From the NCBI RefSeq assembly GCF_000981505.1, contig NZ_LN827929.1, forward strand, positions 806,001 through 870,000: 64,000 bases of DNA, in the 5' to 3' direction. The DNA is from Candidatus Methylopumilus planktonicus (lineage in GTDB: Bacteria; Pseudomonadota; Gammaproteobacteria; Burkholderiales; Methylophilaceae). Position numbers and translations under genes: made by a program. Positions 16,545 to 26,743 of this stretch are shown here, one piece after another (the first letter of the stretch is position 1; each line of letters starts with the position of its first letter). The notes below the pieces were generated by a model. That model was given only the letters and a program-made list of their open reading frames with translations. It made no database searches and had not been told where the DNA came from.

Positions 16545-17848
16545 CTGAGTGCTATGTCCTTACATGATTGAATATCAATGGATGTTAAGTGTCCCTCTTC
16601 ATATTGCAATAAACCATTCACCCACACATGACTGACCTCTTCACGCGTGGTTGCATAAACTAAATGACTCATAGGGTCGAACATAGGCAATGTGGATAAG
16701 TGATCCATATTAAATACTGTTAAATCTGCAAACTTTCCTTTTTCAATCGACCCAATACAATCTTCAAGCCCTAGTGCTTTTGCAGCATTAATAGTGACCA
16801 TATCTAATGATATTTTAGCGTCAAGTATCGCAGGATTTTTTGTCATACCTTTAGCAAGCAAAGATGCTAATTGCATATCATGCAATACGTCTTGTTTATT
16901 ATTGCTGGCACTTCCGTCTGTACCAATACATATATTAATATGGTTTTTTTGTAACGCTTCAATATTAGCGATACCACTGCCTAATTTTAAATTGGATGTC
17001 GGGCAATGAATGACCGATGCAGATTCTTTTGAAAGTGTGGATAAGTCTTCATCGTTCAAATAAACAGCATGCACTGCCATAAATTGTGGGCTTATGATCC
17101 CAAGACGATTGAGTCTCTCAATGGGTCTTATTTGATATTGTTTTAGGCTCTCACTAATTTCATTTTCTGTTTCATGGATATGCATATGAATCGTGAGATT
17201 AAGTTGATTCGCATAAGTTAACACTTGATTTAAGGTTTTATCTGAGATTGAGTATGGTGCGTGCGGGGCTAAGCTTGATGTGATCAGACTTTCATCACGC
17301 CAACCATCTCTGGCTTCAAGCCCTTTCATTAGATAATCTTCTCCATCATTTGCGTAATTCGAAGGATAATCCATCACAAAAAGACCGATGTTAGCTCTCA
17401 TACCACTTTGTTTAATCGCACGAGATGCAGCTTCAGGATAAAAGTACATTTCATTAAATGTAGTCACACCACTCTTTAACATTTCAGCGCATGCAATAAG
17501 TGTGCCATCATGCACAAAATCAGGTGTGACCCATTTTTTTTCAAGTGGCCAAATAAAGTCATTAAGCCATGTATCAAGGGGTTGATCGTCGGCAAAACCT
17601 CTAAATAAATTCATCGCAGCATGTGTATGTGCATTAATAAGGCCAGGCGTAACGATATGATGATGGAGCTGAAAGTGCTGATTGGATTGATAAAGAGACG
17701 CGACTTTTTTAGTCTCAATAATATCGATGATTCGATCCTCATCAATAATAATCGAATGATCCTCGAGTACTTTATTGTGAGGCCTAACGGGACAAATCCA
17801 TTTGGCAGAAATAATCGTACTGACAGGTTGGATACGCGTATCTGTCAT
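16514..17848 (-). CDS. mtaD: TRZ/ATZ amidohydrolase, probable MTA/SAH deaminase
   Basis: A 444-residue metal-dependent amidohydrolase. The metal motif HTHAAMNLFRGFADD (about residues 72-86), HMHIHETENE, and CIGTDGSASNN near the C-terminal Asp are typical of the 5'-methylthioadenosine/S-adenosylhomocysteine deaminase group. Such enzymes salvage SAM by-products, fitting the neighbouring SAM-dependent ubiG. Order mtaD-ubiG-HAD phosphatase is common in Beta- and Gammaproteobacteria. Exact substrate is inferred from family and context. Confidence 0.85.
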   Translation of the reverse strand: MTDTRIQPVSTIISAKWICPVRPHNKVLEDHSIIIDEDRIIDIIETKKVASLYQSNQHFQLHHHIVTPGLINAHTHAAMNLFRGFADDQPLDTWLNDFIWPLEKKWVTPDFVHDGTLIACAEMLKSGVTTFNEMYFYPEAASRAIKQSGMRANIGLFVMDYPSNYANDGEDYLMKGLEARDGWRDESLITSSLAPHAPYSISDKTLNQVLTYANQLNLTIHMHIHETENEISESLKQYQIRPIERLNRLGIISPQFMAVHAVYLNDEDLSTLSKESASVIHCPTSNLKLGSGIANIEALQKNHINICIGTDGSASNNKQDVLHDMQLASLLAKGMTKNPAILDAKISLDMVTINAAKALGLEDCIGSIEKGKFADLTVFNMDHLSTLPMFDPMSHLVYATTREEVSHVWVNGLLQYEEGHLTSIDIQSCKDIALRWQLKIKQNI

Positions 17849-17854
17849 GAGCTA

Positions 17855-19168
17855 TTATTCGAAGGGATGTTTAAGGACGATCGTTTCATCACGCTCAGGG
17901 CCAGTCGATACAACATGAATAGGCACTTCGCATAATTTTTCTAATGTCTTGAGGTAAAGCTGCGCATTTTTAGGAAGATCATCCATCGATTTAATACCGA
18001 AGGTGCTCTCATCCCAGCCATCGACTTCAATAAAAATTGGTTTACAACGCTCTACTTGATCAGCACCCAAAGGAAGAAGATCAATTTTTTTACCGTCTAA
18101 TTCATAGCCCACACAGATACCGATTTTTTTAATGCCGTCTAAAACATCAAGTTTGGTGATACATAATCCTGTGAGACTATTAATCATCGCGGAGCGTTTT
18201 AATGCAGCTGCATCAAACCAACCACAACGTCTTTTTCGTTTAGTCACTGTACCAATTTCCTTACCTTTGGTTGACATTTGATACCCTGGTGTCTCTTGAG
18301 TTTCTATATCAAGTTCACTCGGAAAAGGTCCGCCACCGACACGCGTCGTATAAGCTTTTGTGATACCTAAAATATAATGCAACATATGCGGACCCACACC
18401 AGCACCTGCTGCTGCTTGACCTGACACGCAATTTGATGAAGTCACATAAGGATAAGTCCCGTGATCAATATCTAAAAGTGAACCTTGCGCGCCTTCGAAT
18501 AGTAAATTCTTATTTTTAGCATTTGCTTCATAAAGTTTTTGTGAAACATCAGCAAGATATGGTTTTATTTTTTCTGCATGCGTCATCGACAGATCAAACT
18601 GCTGATTGACGTCAATCGGATCTTTTTTTAAGTAATGTTGCAAGACAAAGTTATGGTAATCCATAACTTCTACAAGTTTATTTTTAAAATTATCTGGATT
18701 AAGTAAATCGTAAACGCGGAGCGAGCGACGAGCCACCTTGTCTTCATAAGCAGGGCCAATACCTTTACCGGTAGTACCAATTTTAGCTTCACGCATTGCT
18801 TCTCGACCTTGGTCGAGTGCTACGTGATGCTTTAAAATTAAAGGGCACCCTGGACTTACAAATAAACGACTTTTGACTTCAATGCCATCGGCTTCAAGCG
18901 TCTTGATTTCGTGAAGCAAGTGCTCAATATCGAGTACGACACCATTGCCAATAAAACAATCTACATTTTTACGAATAATGCCTGAGGGTACTAAATTTAG
19001 TTTATATTCTTTTTGGCTTGAGCCTTGGCCAATGACTAATGTATGACCTGCATTATGTCCCCCCTGAAAACGAACGACACCTTCTGCGTGATCCGTTAAC
19101 CAATCGACAATTTTACCTTTACCTTCGTCGCCCCATTGTGTACCAATGACTACTAAATTTTTTGCCAT
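17855..19168 (-). CDS. purA: Adenylosuccinate synthetase
   Basis: A 437-residue PurA, which joins IMP and aspartate with GTP in AMP synthesis. The P-loop-like GDEGKGKIVDWL is near the N terminus, followed by GGHNAGHT and, later, RVGGGPFPSE and the QAAAGAGVGPH segment. ATG 19168 (MAKNLVVIG) is preferred to a TTG two codons upstream. It lies 6 nt after hisZ, as in most Betaproteobacteria. Confidence 0.97.
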   Translation of the reverse strand: MAKNLVVIGTQWGDEGKGKIVDWLTDHAEGVVRFQGGHNAGHTLVIGQGSSQKEYKLNLVPSGIIRKNVDCFIGNGVVLDIEHLLHEIKTLEADGIEVKSRLFVSPGCPLILKHHVALDQGREAMREAKIGTTGKGIGPAYEDKVARRSLRVYDLLNPDNFKNKLVEVMDYHNFVLQHYLKKDPIDVNQQFDLSMTHAEKIKPYLADVSQKLYEANAKNKNLLFEGAQGSLLDIDHGTYPYVTSSNCVSGQAAAGAGVGPHMLHYILGITKAYTTRVGGGPFPSELDIETQETPGYQMSTKGKEIGTVTKRKRRCGWFDAAALKRSAMINSLTGLCITKLDVLDGIKKIGICVGYELDGKKIDLLPLGADQVERCKPIFIEVDGWDESTFGIKSMDDLPKNAQLYLKTLEKLCEVPIHVVSTGPERDETIVLKHPFE

Positions 19169-19174
19169 CTTCAA

Positions 19175-20326
19175 TTAAACCGTTTTGACTTTCCACGCTT
19201 TGCTCGCGTCTTGAATCAATATGCGATCACAATTATTTTGTATCGCATTCATATGGCCAAATAAATCAATCGCAACAATTTCACCTTGTTGACGTAATGA
19301 CTCAATTGCATTTTGTAATTCACTATCAATTCCTTGAGGAGCTAAAATGGCTTTCGCTTTTTTACCGCTAGGAAATAAAGTGACAATATTTTTTAAATCC
19401 ATCGTGAAGCCTGTGGCTGGACGATTACGTCCAAATGATGCGCCAATATTGTCATAGCGACCACCCAATGCAATGGGCGAATAGCACTGATCTGCATATA
19501 CTGAAAACACTAAACCATTGTGATACTGATAGCCACGAATGTCACTTAGGTCATATGACACTTTAATTTGATTGTGTTTTAAAGCTTGATCAAGTTGGTT
19601 TAAAAATTGCAGCGCACTTTTAATAGCCTTATCTTGCGGCAATACTTTCTCAGCTTCTTTTAGGATATTGACATCACCATAAAGGCTTACTAAAGCAATG
19701 AGTGCATCTCGATTTTTTTTATCTATTGATTTGGTTAAACTAATCACTTCTGATTTATCTTTTTTCTGCATCGCTTGATACAAAAGATCAAGATGATCAC
19801 GTGCCATATTGGATGATGCAATTAGGGACGTAAAAATATCAAGATGATTAAAATCAAATACTGGATTTTGAATGCCGATGGTACTCAGTGTTTTAATTAA
19901 AAGCGTTTGAATTTCAAGATCAGCTTCGATACCTTTAAACCCATAGAGCTCAGCTCCAATTTGGAATGGCTCTCTTGACTGAAGAAAGCTGGCTGGCTTT
20001 GTTCTTAACACCGAGCCTGCATAAGACAATCTTGTGACTTCATCATTTTGAATAAGGTGTGCATCAATACGTGCGACCTGAGGTGTGATATCAGCGCGAA
20101 CACCCATAAGTCTTCCTGTCAACTGATCGACGACTTTAAATGTATCGAGATCCATATCCTGACCATTACCATTTAAGGATTCAATGTACTCCAGCATAGG
20201 AGGAATGACATATAAATAGCTGTGCGTTTGATAGAGATCAAGAATAGATCGTCTTAATGACTCGAGATAGACTGCTTCATCGGGAAGCATGTCTTCAATA
20301 TAATCTGGGAGTGTCCATTGATTCAT
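19175..20326 (-). CDS. hisZ: ATP phosphoribosyltransferase regulatory subunit HisZ
   Basis: A 383-residue class II HisRS-like protein without tRNA-synthetase activity. Motif-2-like LRTKPASFLQSREPFQIGAE and ALGGRYDNIGASFGRNRPA are seen. HisZ partners short-form HisG in the first step of histidine synthesis. The order hflC-DUF2065-hisZ-purA is conserved. The true HisS is encoded separately at 35.1-36.4 kb. Confidence 0.94.
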   Translation of the reverse strand: MNQWTLPDYIEDMLPDEAVYLESLRRSILDLYQTHSYLYVIPPMLEYIESLNGNGQDMDLDTFKVVDQLTGRLMGVRADITPQVARIDAHLIQNDEVTRLSYAGSVLRTKPASFLQSREPFQIGAELYGFKGIEADLEIQTLLIKTLSTIGIQNPVFDFNHLDIFTSLIASSNMARDHLDLLYQAMQKKDKSEVISLTKSIDKKNRDALIALVSLYGDVNILKEAEKVLPQDKAIKSALQFLNQLDQALKHNQIKVSYDLSDIRGYQYHNGLVFSVYADQCYSPIALGGRYDNIGASFGRNRPATGFTMDLKNIVTLFPSGKKAKAILAPQGIDSELQNAIESLRQQGEIVAIDLFGHMNAIQNNCDRILIQDASKAWKVKTV

Positions 20327-20329
20327 CCG

Positions 20330-20515
20330 CTATCGGCCTAAAAATAAAAAAATTAATCCTAGTGAAAAAGATATAAAACCCATAAAACGAATCTGACCAC
20401 CTTTCATGGTAATCATTTTTTTGAAAGTATTACGCCAGCCCTCTGGAAGAAAAAGAGGCATGATACCTTCTAAAATCAACATAAGACCAATTGATAATAA
20501 AAGCCAACTTTTCAT
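20330..20515 (-). CDS. DUF2065 small inner-membrane protein (YjeT-like)
   Basis: A 61-residue protein with two membrane helices (about 3-22 and 43-60) flanking a short loop with EGIMPLFLPEGWR. This matches DUF2065/YjeT, found between hflC and hisZ or purA across Proteobacteria. The role is unknown, but the fixed position suggests a link with the HflKC complex. Confidence 0.9.
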   Translation of the reverse strand: MKSWLLLSIGLMLILEGIMPLFLPEGWRNTFKKMITMKGGQIRFMGFISFSLGLIFLFLGR

Positions 20516-20524
20516 TTTTACTCT

Positions 20525-21400
20525 TTATTTCTTCTTAGAACTCCGCAAGTATTTTAAAAAGTCAGAGCTTGGGTCAAGGACCATAATGTCACTTTTATCT
20601 CTAAAACTATTTTTATAAGCCTCTACACTTCTATAAAAAGCATAAAACTCCGGATTTTTACCATAGGCATTGGCATAAATTTCTGCAGCTTTTGCATCGC
20701 CATCACCTTTTAATTTTTGAGCTTCTTTGTATGCTTCTGCAATGATAATATCACGCTGTTTTTCTGCATCTGCACGAATTTTTTCTGATGCAGCAAACCC
20801 TTGAGAGCGAAGTTCATTCGCGACAGATTTTCGTTCTGCATCCATACGTTGATACACTGATTCACTTACCTCTTTGGGAAGATCCACTCGTCTTAAACGT
20901 ACATCTAAAATTTGAATTCCGAGAGAACGTAGATCACGATCCGCGCGCTCAGTTAAAATTTCCATAATTTCAGATCGCTCTCCTGCGACCACATTCTGGA
21001 TTGTTCTTTTACCGAATTCTGCACGTAAACCATCATTTACAGTTTGTGAAATTCTTCTTTCCGCTTGAACTTCGTCTCCTTTGACTGAAACGTAGTATTT
21101 AGCTGGATCAATAATTTTCCACTTGATGAAAGAATCAACCAAAACATTTTTCTTTTCACTCGTAATAAAACGATCAGCTTCTTGCACGTTAAGCGTCAAA
21201 ATACGATTATCAAAAAACCGTACATTTTCAATAAGAGGGGTTTTAAAATAAAGTCCTGGTTCTTTTTTGATGGATACAATTTCACCCAGCCTAAACACTA
21301 TCGCATGCTCCCTTTGATCGACAGTATAGGTCGATGTGGCAAGAATCATGATCGTCAGTAGGAAGCCAGCTACTATATAAGGTATTTTTTTCATAGTCAT
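20525..21400 (-). CDS. hflC: HflC, SPFH partner of HflK
   Basis: A 291-residue SPFH protein with an N-terminal membrane anchor (about residues 5-23) and the family start VDQREHAIVFRLGE. A coiled-coil with ERKSVANELRSQG and KIRADAEKQRD follows the SPFH domain. HflC and HflK form a periplasmic cage around FtsH and tune proteolysis. Start and hflK stop overlap as TAATG. A second ATG two codons in is an alternative start. Confidence 0.96.
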   Translation of the reverse strand: MTMKKIPYIVAGFLLTIMILATSTYTVDQREHAIVFRLGEIVSIKKEPGLYFKTPLIENVRFFDNRILTLNVQEADRFITSEKKNVLVDSFIKWKIIDPAKYYVSVKGDEVQAERRISQTVNDGLRAEFGKRTIQNVVAGERSEIMEILTERADRDLRSLGIQILDVRLRRVDLPKEVSESVYQRMDAERKSVANELRSQGFAASEKIRADAEKQRDIIIAEAYKEAQKLKGDGDAKAAEIYANAYGKNPEFYAFYRSVEAYKNSFRDKSDIMVLDPSSDFLKYLRSSKKK

Positions 21401-22611
21401 TATCTTATTTCTCGCTCTCTTGATTTAAATGCGTCTCGTGATCTCTCCAAGTTTTGAAGAGATGTTTGGTTCATATCAATTTGAGGGGAGACATTAATGG
21501 GAGACGATACGTTGTCTTTAATATTGGCTGAACCTTGTTGAATAAGTTTATCTAGCGGCAAATATAAGAGGCTATTTGAACTCTTTTGATCCACAATGAC
21601 TTTTGACACGTTCGATAAAATTTGCTCTTGCGCTTCGATATAAATACGATCTCTCATCACCTCGGGGGCGCGATTATATTGTGTCAGTATTTGTTCAAAA
21701 CGACTTGCATTACCTTTCGCTTCACTTTCAACTCTGACACGATAACCTTGGGCTTCAGAGGCTAATCTTGAAGCTGTACCTTTAGCTTTTGGAATAACAT
21801 CATTCGCATAAGCTTGTCCTTCATTTTTTTGACGCTCTAAATCTTGTTTTGCTTTGACTGCATCGTCGAATGCGGCTTGAACTTGTTCCGGCGGCTGTGC
21901 ATTTTGCATCGTGACACTTGTCACATTAATGCCCGTATTGTATCGATCCAAGATTTCTTGCATGAGCTTTTTGGCCTTAACAGCAATCTCTTCGCGACCT
22001 TCATATAACGCAAAATCCATTTTACTCTTGCCTACAATTTCGCGGATCGCACTTTCAGCAGCACCTCTCACGGAACCATCTGCAGAGCGGTTATTAAATA
22101 AAAAAGCTTCAGCGGATTTGAGGTTATATTGCACTGCAAACTGAAGGTCAATAATATTTTCATCATCCGTTAACATCAATGACTCTCTTAGTTCTTTGGC
22201 TCTACCAGCAGCATCGCCTGCGGACCGATAACCCACTTCAATGGTACGCACTTGTTCAAGATTAACCACCTCAGCTGACTCAATCGGATATGGAATATGC
22301 CAACGTGGTCCTGGCATGGTCACTTCTGTATTTTTACCAAATCTTAAAACAACACCTCGTGAACCCTGGTCTACAATATAGAAGCCTGTAGCTGCCCAAA
22401 GCAGGACCATAATAAGGACAATCGGTACGATAGGAAGTTGGTCATTTCCTGGGTTTGGTGACGCATTGCCTCCGCTAGGTTTGGGTATTTTTTGATCTAT
22501 TTCTTTTTTACCAAACATGCGGCCTATTTTTTTTCTTATATCGTTTAAAAGCTCGTCTAGATCCGGAGGTCCTTCTTCTTGATTGTTATTTTGTCCAGGG
22601 GTTTTTGCCAT
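21400..22611 (-). CDS. hflK: HflK, SPFH modulator of FtsH
   Basis: A 403-residue SPFH protein. A Pro/Gly/Asn-rich cytoplasmic tail with PPDLDELLNDIRKKIG comes first, then a membrane helix (about 62-83) and VDQGSRGVVLRFGK opening the SPFH domain, ending in a long coiled-coil. It pairs with HflC in the FtsH-HflKC complex. It is followed without a gap by hflC and preceded by hflX in the usual order. Confidence 0.96.
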   Translation of the reverse strand: MAKTPGQNNNQEEGPPDLDELLNDIRKKIGRMFGKKEIDQKIPKPSGGNASPNPGNDQLPIVPIVLIMVLLWAATGFYIVDQGSRGVVLRFGKNTEVTMPGPRWHIPYPIESAEVVNLEQVRTIEVGYRSAGDAAGRAKELRESLMLTDDENIIDLQFAVQYNLKSAEAFLFNNRSADGSVRGAAESAIREIVGKSKMDFALYEGREEIAVKAKKLMQEILDRYNTGINVTSVTMQNAQPPEQVQAAFDDAVKAKQDLERQKNEGQAYANDVIPKAKGTASRLASEAQGYRVRVESEAKGNASRFEQILTQYNRAPEVMRDRIYIEAQEQILSNVSKVIVDQKSSNSLLYLPLDKLIQQGSANIKDNVSSPINVSPQIDMNQTSLQNLERSRDAFKSREREIR

Positions 22612-22628
22612 AAATTTATACTACCTAA

Positions 22629-23768
22629 TTAATTAAGGGGATTTTCTTCAAATATTTCGGTTTCAGCTGAATGCTTTGCAACATATAATTGGAGGATAGC
22701 CTCTTTTAAAAGTTCAATACCCTCGCCTGTCTTTGCAGATAACTGAATAGTTGAAATTCTACCATATTCATCTTTTTCATGATTCGCCTTTATATCAAGT
22801 CTATCAATCTGATTTAAAACAAGAATTTGTGGTATTGACGCCGCTTTAATCTCTTCTAGAATCTTATTCACCGCAATGATTTGCTCACTATGATTTGGGT
22901 TGGCCATATTCACGACATGAAGCAGTAAATCAGCCTCTCTTGACTCTTCAAGAGTCGATTTAAACGCCTCAATCAAGGTGGTAGGAAGCGCCTTAATAAA
23001 GCCCACCGTATCTGAGATCACACATTCCACCCCTTCTTGAATGAAAAGTTTTCGAGAGGTAGTATCAAGCGTTGCAAAAAGCTGATTCATCGCTAATGCA
23101 TTCGCATGCGTTAGCTGGTTAAAGAGAGTGGATTTACCCGCATTGGTATAACCTACAATGGAAATGTTGAGCACATTCGACCGACTTCTTTTTTTTCGCT
23201 GCATTGTTCGTTGTCGTTTTAATTTATCTAATTTTTCTTTCAACTGCTTAATGCGAAGTTTTAACATCCGGCGGTCAAGTTCTAATTGCTTTTCACCGGG
23301 GCCTCCTCTTACACCAATACCCCCTTTTTGTCTTTCTAAGTGACTCCAGCCTTTAATTAGTCTTGTCGATAAGTGATCAAGCTGCGCTAATTCGACTTGA
23401 AGTTTTCCTTCGTGACTTTTAGCACGCTTTGCAAAAATTAATAAGATGAGTGCAGTACGATCAAAGATGCGCGTACTAAAATATTTTTCTAAGTTTCGCT
23501 CTTGGGAGGGGCTGAGGTTATGATTAAAAATGACGGTATCAGCTTTTGACTCTTGAATGATGAACTTCACTTCTTCGGCTTTTCCTGAGCCTAAAAAATA
23601 CTTAGGGTCGGGGGCTGATCTCTTAATATTCACTGTGCTGACAATATTCATGTCAGCACTTAATACGAGCTCTTTAATTTCTTCGACACTCTCTTCGAAA
23701 TCGTTATCACCAAAGTTAATACTGATTACACAGGCGGACTTTCCTTCGTTCGGACGTTCAAACATCAA
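22629..23768 (-). CDS. hflX: Ribosome-associated GTPase HflX
   Basis: A 379-residue Obg-HflX GTPase with an N-terminal HflX domain (KYFLGSGKAEEV, GKLQVELAQL), a glycine-rich linker (GGIGVRGGPGEKQLELDRR) and a G domain with G1 GYTNAGKST, G3 DTVGFI and G4 NQID. HflX splits stalled ribosomes under stress. The start (tandem ATG at 23768/23765) overlaps the hfq stop, showing translational coupling. Confidence 0.96.
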   Translation of the reverse strand: MMFERPNEGKSACVISINFGDNDFEESVEEIKELVLSADMNIVSTVNIKRSAPDPKYFLGSGKAEEVKFIIQESKADTVIFNHNLSPSQERNLEKYFSTRIFDRTALILLIFAKRAKSHEGKLQVELAQLDHLSTRLIKGWSHLERQKGGIGVRGGPGEKQLELDRRMLKLRIKQLKEKLDKLKRQRTMQRKKRSRSNVLNISIVGYTNAGKSTLFNQLTHANALAMNQLFATLDTTSRKLFIQEGVECVISDTVGFIKALPTTLIEAFKSTLEESREADLLLHVVNMANPNHSEQIIAVNKILEEIKAASIPQILVLNQIDRLDIKANHEKDEYGRISTIQLSAKTGEGIELLKEAILQLYVAKHSAETEIFEENPLN

Positions 23769-24001
23769 TCATCGTCTGCTGGAGGCTCTATGTTGACATT
23801 ACGCATAGGTACGATGGTTGAAATAGCATGTTTATAGACGAGTTGACTCACAGTATTTTTTAATAAAATAGCGTATTGATCGAATGACTCAATATTGCCT
23901 TGTAATTTAATACCGTTCATTAAATAAATAGATACTGATACATGTTCTTTTCTGAGTTGATTTAAAAACTCATCTTGTAGATGTGTCGTCTTTTTTTCCA
24001 T
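23765..24001 (-). CDS. hfq: RNA chaperone Hfq
   Basis: A 78-residue Hfq with Sm1 (LQDEFLNQLRKEHVSVSIYL.. and NGIKLQGNIESFDQYAILL) and Sm2 (QLVYKHAISTIVP). It forms hexamers that pair small RNAs with mRNAs. ATG 24001 (MEKKTTHLQDEF) is chosen over a TTG four codons upstream. The acidic tail (EPPADDD) is short. hfq is overlapped by hflX. Confidence 0.96.
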   Translation of the reverse strand: MEKKTTHLQDEFLNQLRKEHVSVSIYLMNGIKLQGNIESFDQYAILLKNTVSQLVYKHAISTIVPMRNVNIEPPADDD

Positions 24002-24019
24002 AGAGGATTCCAAATATAG

Positions 24020-25411
24020 TTATAAGTAAAGATTCAAACGTTTCATCGTTTCATCATGCCCTAAGATTTCCATCACAGCATCAATACTCGGCGATTGTCC
24101 GATGCCTGTTAAAAGGACTCGAAGTGGCATCGCAAGTTTTGGAAATTTAATCGCATGTAAAGTCACCACGTCATTCATCACATTATGAATGGCTTCTTTC
24201 GTCCAATCAATCTTAATTAAAGCAGCTTGAAAGGATTTGATAAGGTCTAATGCTTCAGCATTAATATGCTTTTCAAAATCTTGCTGATTCGGTTTTTGAT
24301 ATTCAAAAATATAAGCAATATCACCAGCAAGACTTGTTAAATGATTTGCACGTTCGCGATGAATATCAATCGCCTTTAGTAAAAGGTTGGAATCGATCGG
24401 CGAATGCATTACTTCTTTTAAATAAGGTTCTATTGCCAAAGCTATGCGGTCAAGTGGCAGAGTTTTGATGTAATGGCTATTAAGCCAATCTAATTTTTCT
24501 GTATTAAATTGTGCAGATGAGGAAGTGATATGGTCTAGATCGAACCATTGACAAAAATCAGCCATACTAAAAATTTCATCATCGCCATGACTCCATCCAA
24601 GACGAGCTAAATAATTCAAAATCGCCTCAGGCAGATAACCTTGATCGAAATACTGCATCACACTCACAGCCCCATGTCTTTTGGATAGCTTTTGACCATC
24701 AGCACCCAATATCATGGATAAATGTGCATATGCTGGAATGGTTGCATTCAAAGCTTTTAAGAGATTAATTTGGCGTGGTGTATTGTTAATATGATCATCA
24801 CCTCGAATGACATGCGTGACTTTCATTTCCCAATCATCAATGACTACGCAAAAATTATAAGTAGGTGTGCCATCTCCTCTTGCAATGACAAGATCATCGA
24901 GTTCCTCATTAGCAATCGTGATCTCACCTTTGACTAAATCATGCCATGTGACAACACCTGATGACGGATTTTTAAAGCGCACGACCGGTTGAATATTCTG
25001 AGGAATTGGAGGTAAGCTTTTTCCAGATTCAGGCCGCCACTTCCCATCATACTTTGGCTTTAAGCCAGCTTTCATTTGTGATTCACGTAAAATTTCTAAT
25101 TCTTCTTTGGATGAATAACAAAGGTAGGCTTTATCTTCCTTAATCAATTGATCAATGTATGTTTTATAAGTTGCCATACGTTTTGTTTGGTAAATAGGAC
25201 CTTCATCGTAATTAAGATGAAGCCATGTCATACCATCCATAATGGCTTTCACTGCTTCAGGGGTAGATCTTTCTAAATCAGTATCTTCAATACGTAAGAT
25301 AAATTGACCTTGATGTCTTTTGGCATAAGCCCACGAGAATAATGCGGTTCTGGCGCCTCCAATATGAAGGTAGCCTGTGGGGCTAGGAGCAAAACGTGTG
25401 ACAACGGTCAT
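24020..25411 (-). CDS. gltX: Glutamyl-tRNA synthetase
   Basis: A 463-residue class I synthetase with HIGH-type motif FAPSPTGYLHIGGARTALF (residues 7-25) and KMSKS-type motif KLSKRHGAVSV (about 241). It charges tRNA-Glu. Length and motif spacing are normal. It lies 12 nt downstream of rimO and 18 nt upstream of hfq, so it is likely in one long transcript. Confidence 0.97.
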   Translation of the reverse strand: MTVVTRFAPSPTGYLHIGGARTALFSWAYAKRHQGQFILRIEDTDLERSTPEAVKAIMDGMTWLHLNYDEGPIYQTKRMATYKTYIDQLIKEDKAYLCYSSKEELEILRESQMKAGLKPKYDGKWRPESGKSLPPIPQNIQPVVRFKNPSSGVVTWHDLVKGEITIANEELDDLVIARGDGTPTYNFCVVIDDWEMKVTHVIRGDDHINNTPRQINLLKALNATIPAYAHLSMILGADGQKLSKRHGAVSVMQYFDQGYLPEAILNYLARLGWSHGDDEIFSMADFCQWFDLDHITSSSAQFNTEKLDWLNSHYIKTLPLDRIALAIEPYLKEVMHSPIDSNLLLKAIDIHRERANHLTSLAGDIAYIFEYQKPNQQDFEKHINAEALDLIKSFQAALIKIDWTKEAIHNVMNDVVTLHAIKFPKLAMPLRVLLTGIGQSPSIDAVMEILGHDETMKRLNLYL

Positions 25412-25423
25412 AGGGATTTCTTC

Positions 25424-26743
25424 TTAAACATTAGGGCCTGCAAATAAATCATGTTGATCATAAGATTCAATTTTAACATCGACAAAATCACCTGGCTTCA
25501 AAAGCTTGCCATCACGTAAGAAAACTTTGCCATCAATATCAGGTGCGTCTGCCATCGATCTCGCAATCGCATAATCACCATCATGACTATCAACTAAAAC
25601 AGTGAATGTTTGGCCCACTTTAGCCTGAAGTTTTTTATGGCTGATGCGTGCTTGCGTTTCCATAAATTTTTGTAATCGTTCTTCTTTTATTTCTTCAGGG
25701 ACATGTCCATCTAAAAGATTTGCACTCGCACCATCGACAGGCGAATATTTAAAACAACCCACGCGATCTAATTGGGCTTGTTCCAGAAAATCTAATAGCG
25801 ATTCAAATTCAGATTCCGTCTCTCCTGGAAAGCCTACAATAAAAGTACTACGTATCGTGATATCGGGACACACTTCTCTCCATTTATTGATACGCAAAAG
25901 ATTATTTTCCGAACTTGCGGGTCGCTTCATGAGCTTTAAAATGCGAGGACTTGCATGTTGAAAAGGCACATCCAGATAAGACAAAATCGAACCTTCGGAC
26001 ATCAAAGGAATGATGTCATCGACATGAGGATAAGGATATACATAATGCATTCTGATCCACACACCTAAAGATCCTAGGGCTTCGGCTAAATCATACAGTT
26101 TAGTTTTAATGGGACGGCCATTCCAAAAACCACTTCGATATTTGATATCCACACCATAAGCACTTGTATCTTGTGAAATCACTAAAATTTCTGATACACC
26201 GCTATTAACTAACGTTTCAGCTTCCTTCATCACATCATCAATGGATCGACTTACGAGATCTCCACGCATCGATGGAATAATACAAAATGAACATCGATGA
26301 TTGCAGCCCTCTGAAATTTTTAAATAGGCATAGTGTTTAGGTGTTAAACGGATGCCTTGAGGTGGCACTAGATCACTAAAAGGATCGTGCGGTTTTTCTA
26401 AATGAGTATGCACAGCCGACATCACTTCATTTAATGCATGAGGTCCTGTGATGGCGAGTAAATTTGGATATTCTTTTTCAATGATGCTTTTTTTAGCACC
26501 CAAACAACCCGTGACTATGACTTTGCCATTTTTTTTAACGGCTTCCCCTATGGCATCCATTGATTCTTTAACGGCTGAATCAATAAAACCACAAGTATTC
26601 ACTACGACTAGATCAGCATCTTGATAGGACTTTGAGATGTCATAACCTTCTGCACGTAATTGCGTTAATATTCTTTCGGAATCTGAACCGGCTTTAGGGC
26701 AACCTAACGATACAAAACCTACTTTAGGAATATGTGACGCCAT
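25424..26743 (-). CDS. rimO: Ribosomal protein S12 methylthiotransferase RimO
   Basis: A 439-residue radical-SAM methylthiotransferase. The N-terminal UPF0004 domain (GFVSLGCPKAGSDSERIL) binds a 4Fe-4S cluster, the radical-SAM motif is CNHRCSFC (about 152-159), and a C-terminal TRAM domain follows. RimO modifies Asp88 of ribosomal protein S12. Stop and start touch the ZIP transporter gene at 26743 (1-nt overlap). Confidence 0.96.
   Translation of the reverse strand: MASHIPKVGFVSLGCPKAGSDSERILTQLRAEGYDISKSYQDADLVVVNTCGFIDSAVKESMDAIGEAVKKNGKVIVTGCLGAKKSIIEKEYPNLLAITGPHALNEVMSAVHTHLEKPHDPFSDLVPPQGIRLTPKHYAYLKISEGCNHRCSFCIIPSMRGDLVSRSIDDVMKEAETLVNSGVSEILVISQDTSAYGVDIKYRSGFWNGRPIKTKLYDLAEALGSLGVWIRMHYVYPYPHVDDIIPLMSEGSILSYLDVPFQHASPRILKLMKRPASSENNLLRINKWREVCPDITIRSTFIVGFPGETESEFESLLDFLEQAQLDRVGCFKYSPVDGASANLLDGHVPEEIKEERLQKFMETQARISHKKLQAKVGQTFTVLVDSHDGDYAIARSMADAPDIDGKVFLRDGKLLKPGDFVDVKIESYDQHDLFAGPNV

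Noticed and set aside
20525..22611. HflK/HflC as duplicates of the SPFH protein at 2.3 kb
   Set aside because: They share only the SPFH fold; HflK/HflC have their own family motifs and conserved neighbours, and the 2.3 kb protein is coupled to an exporter.
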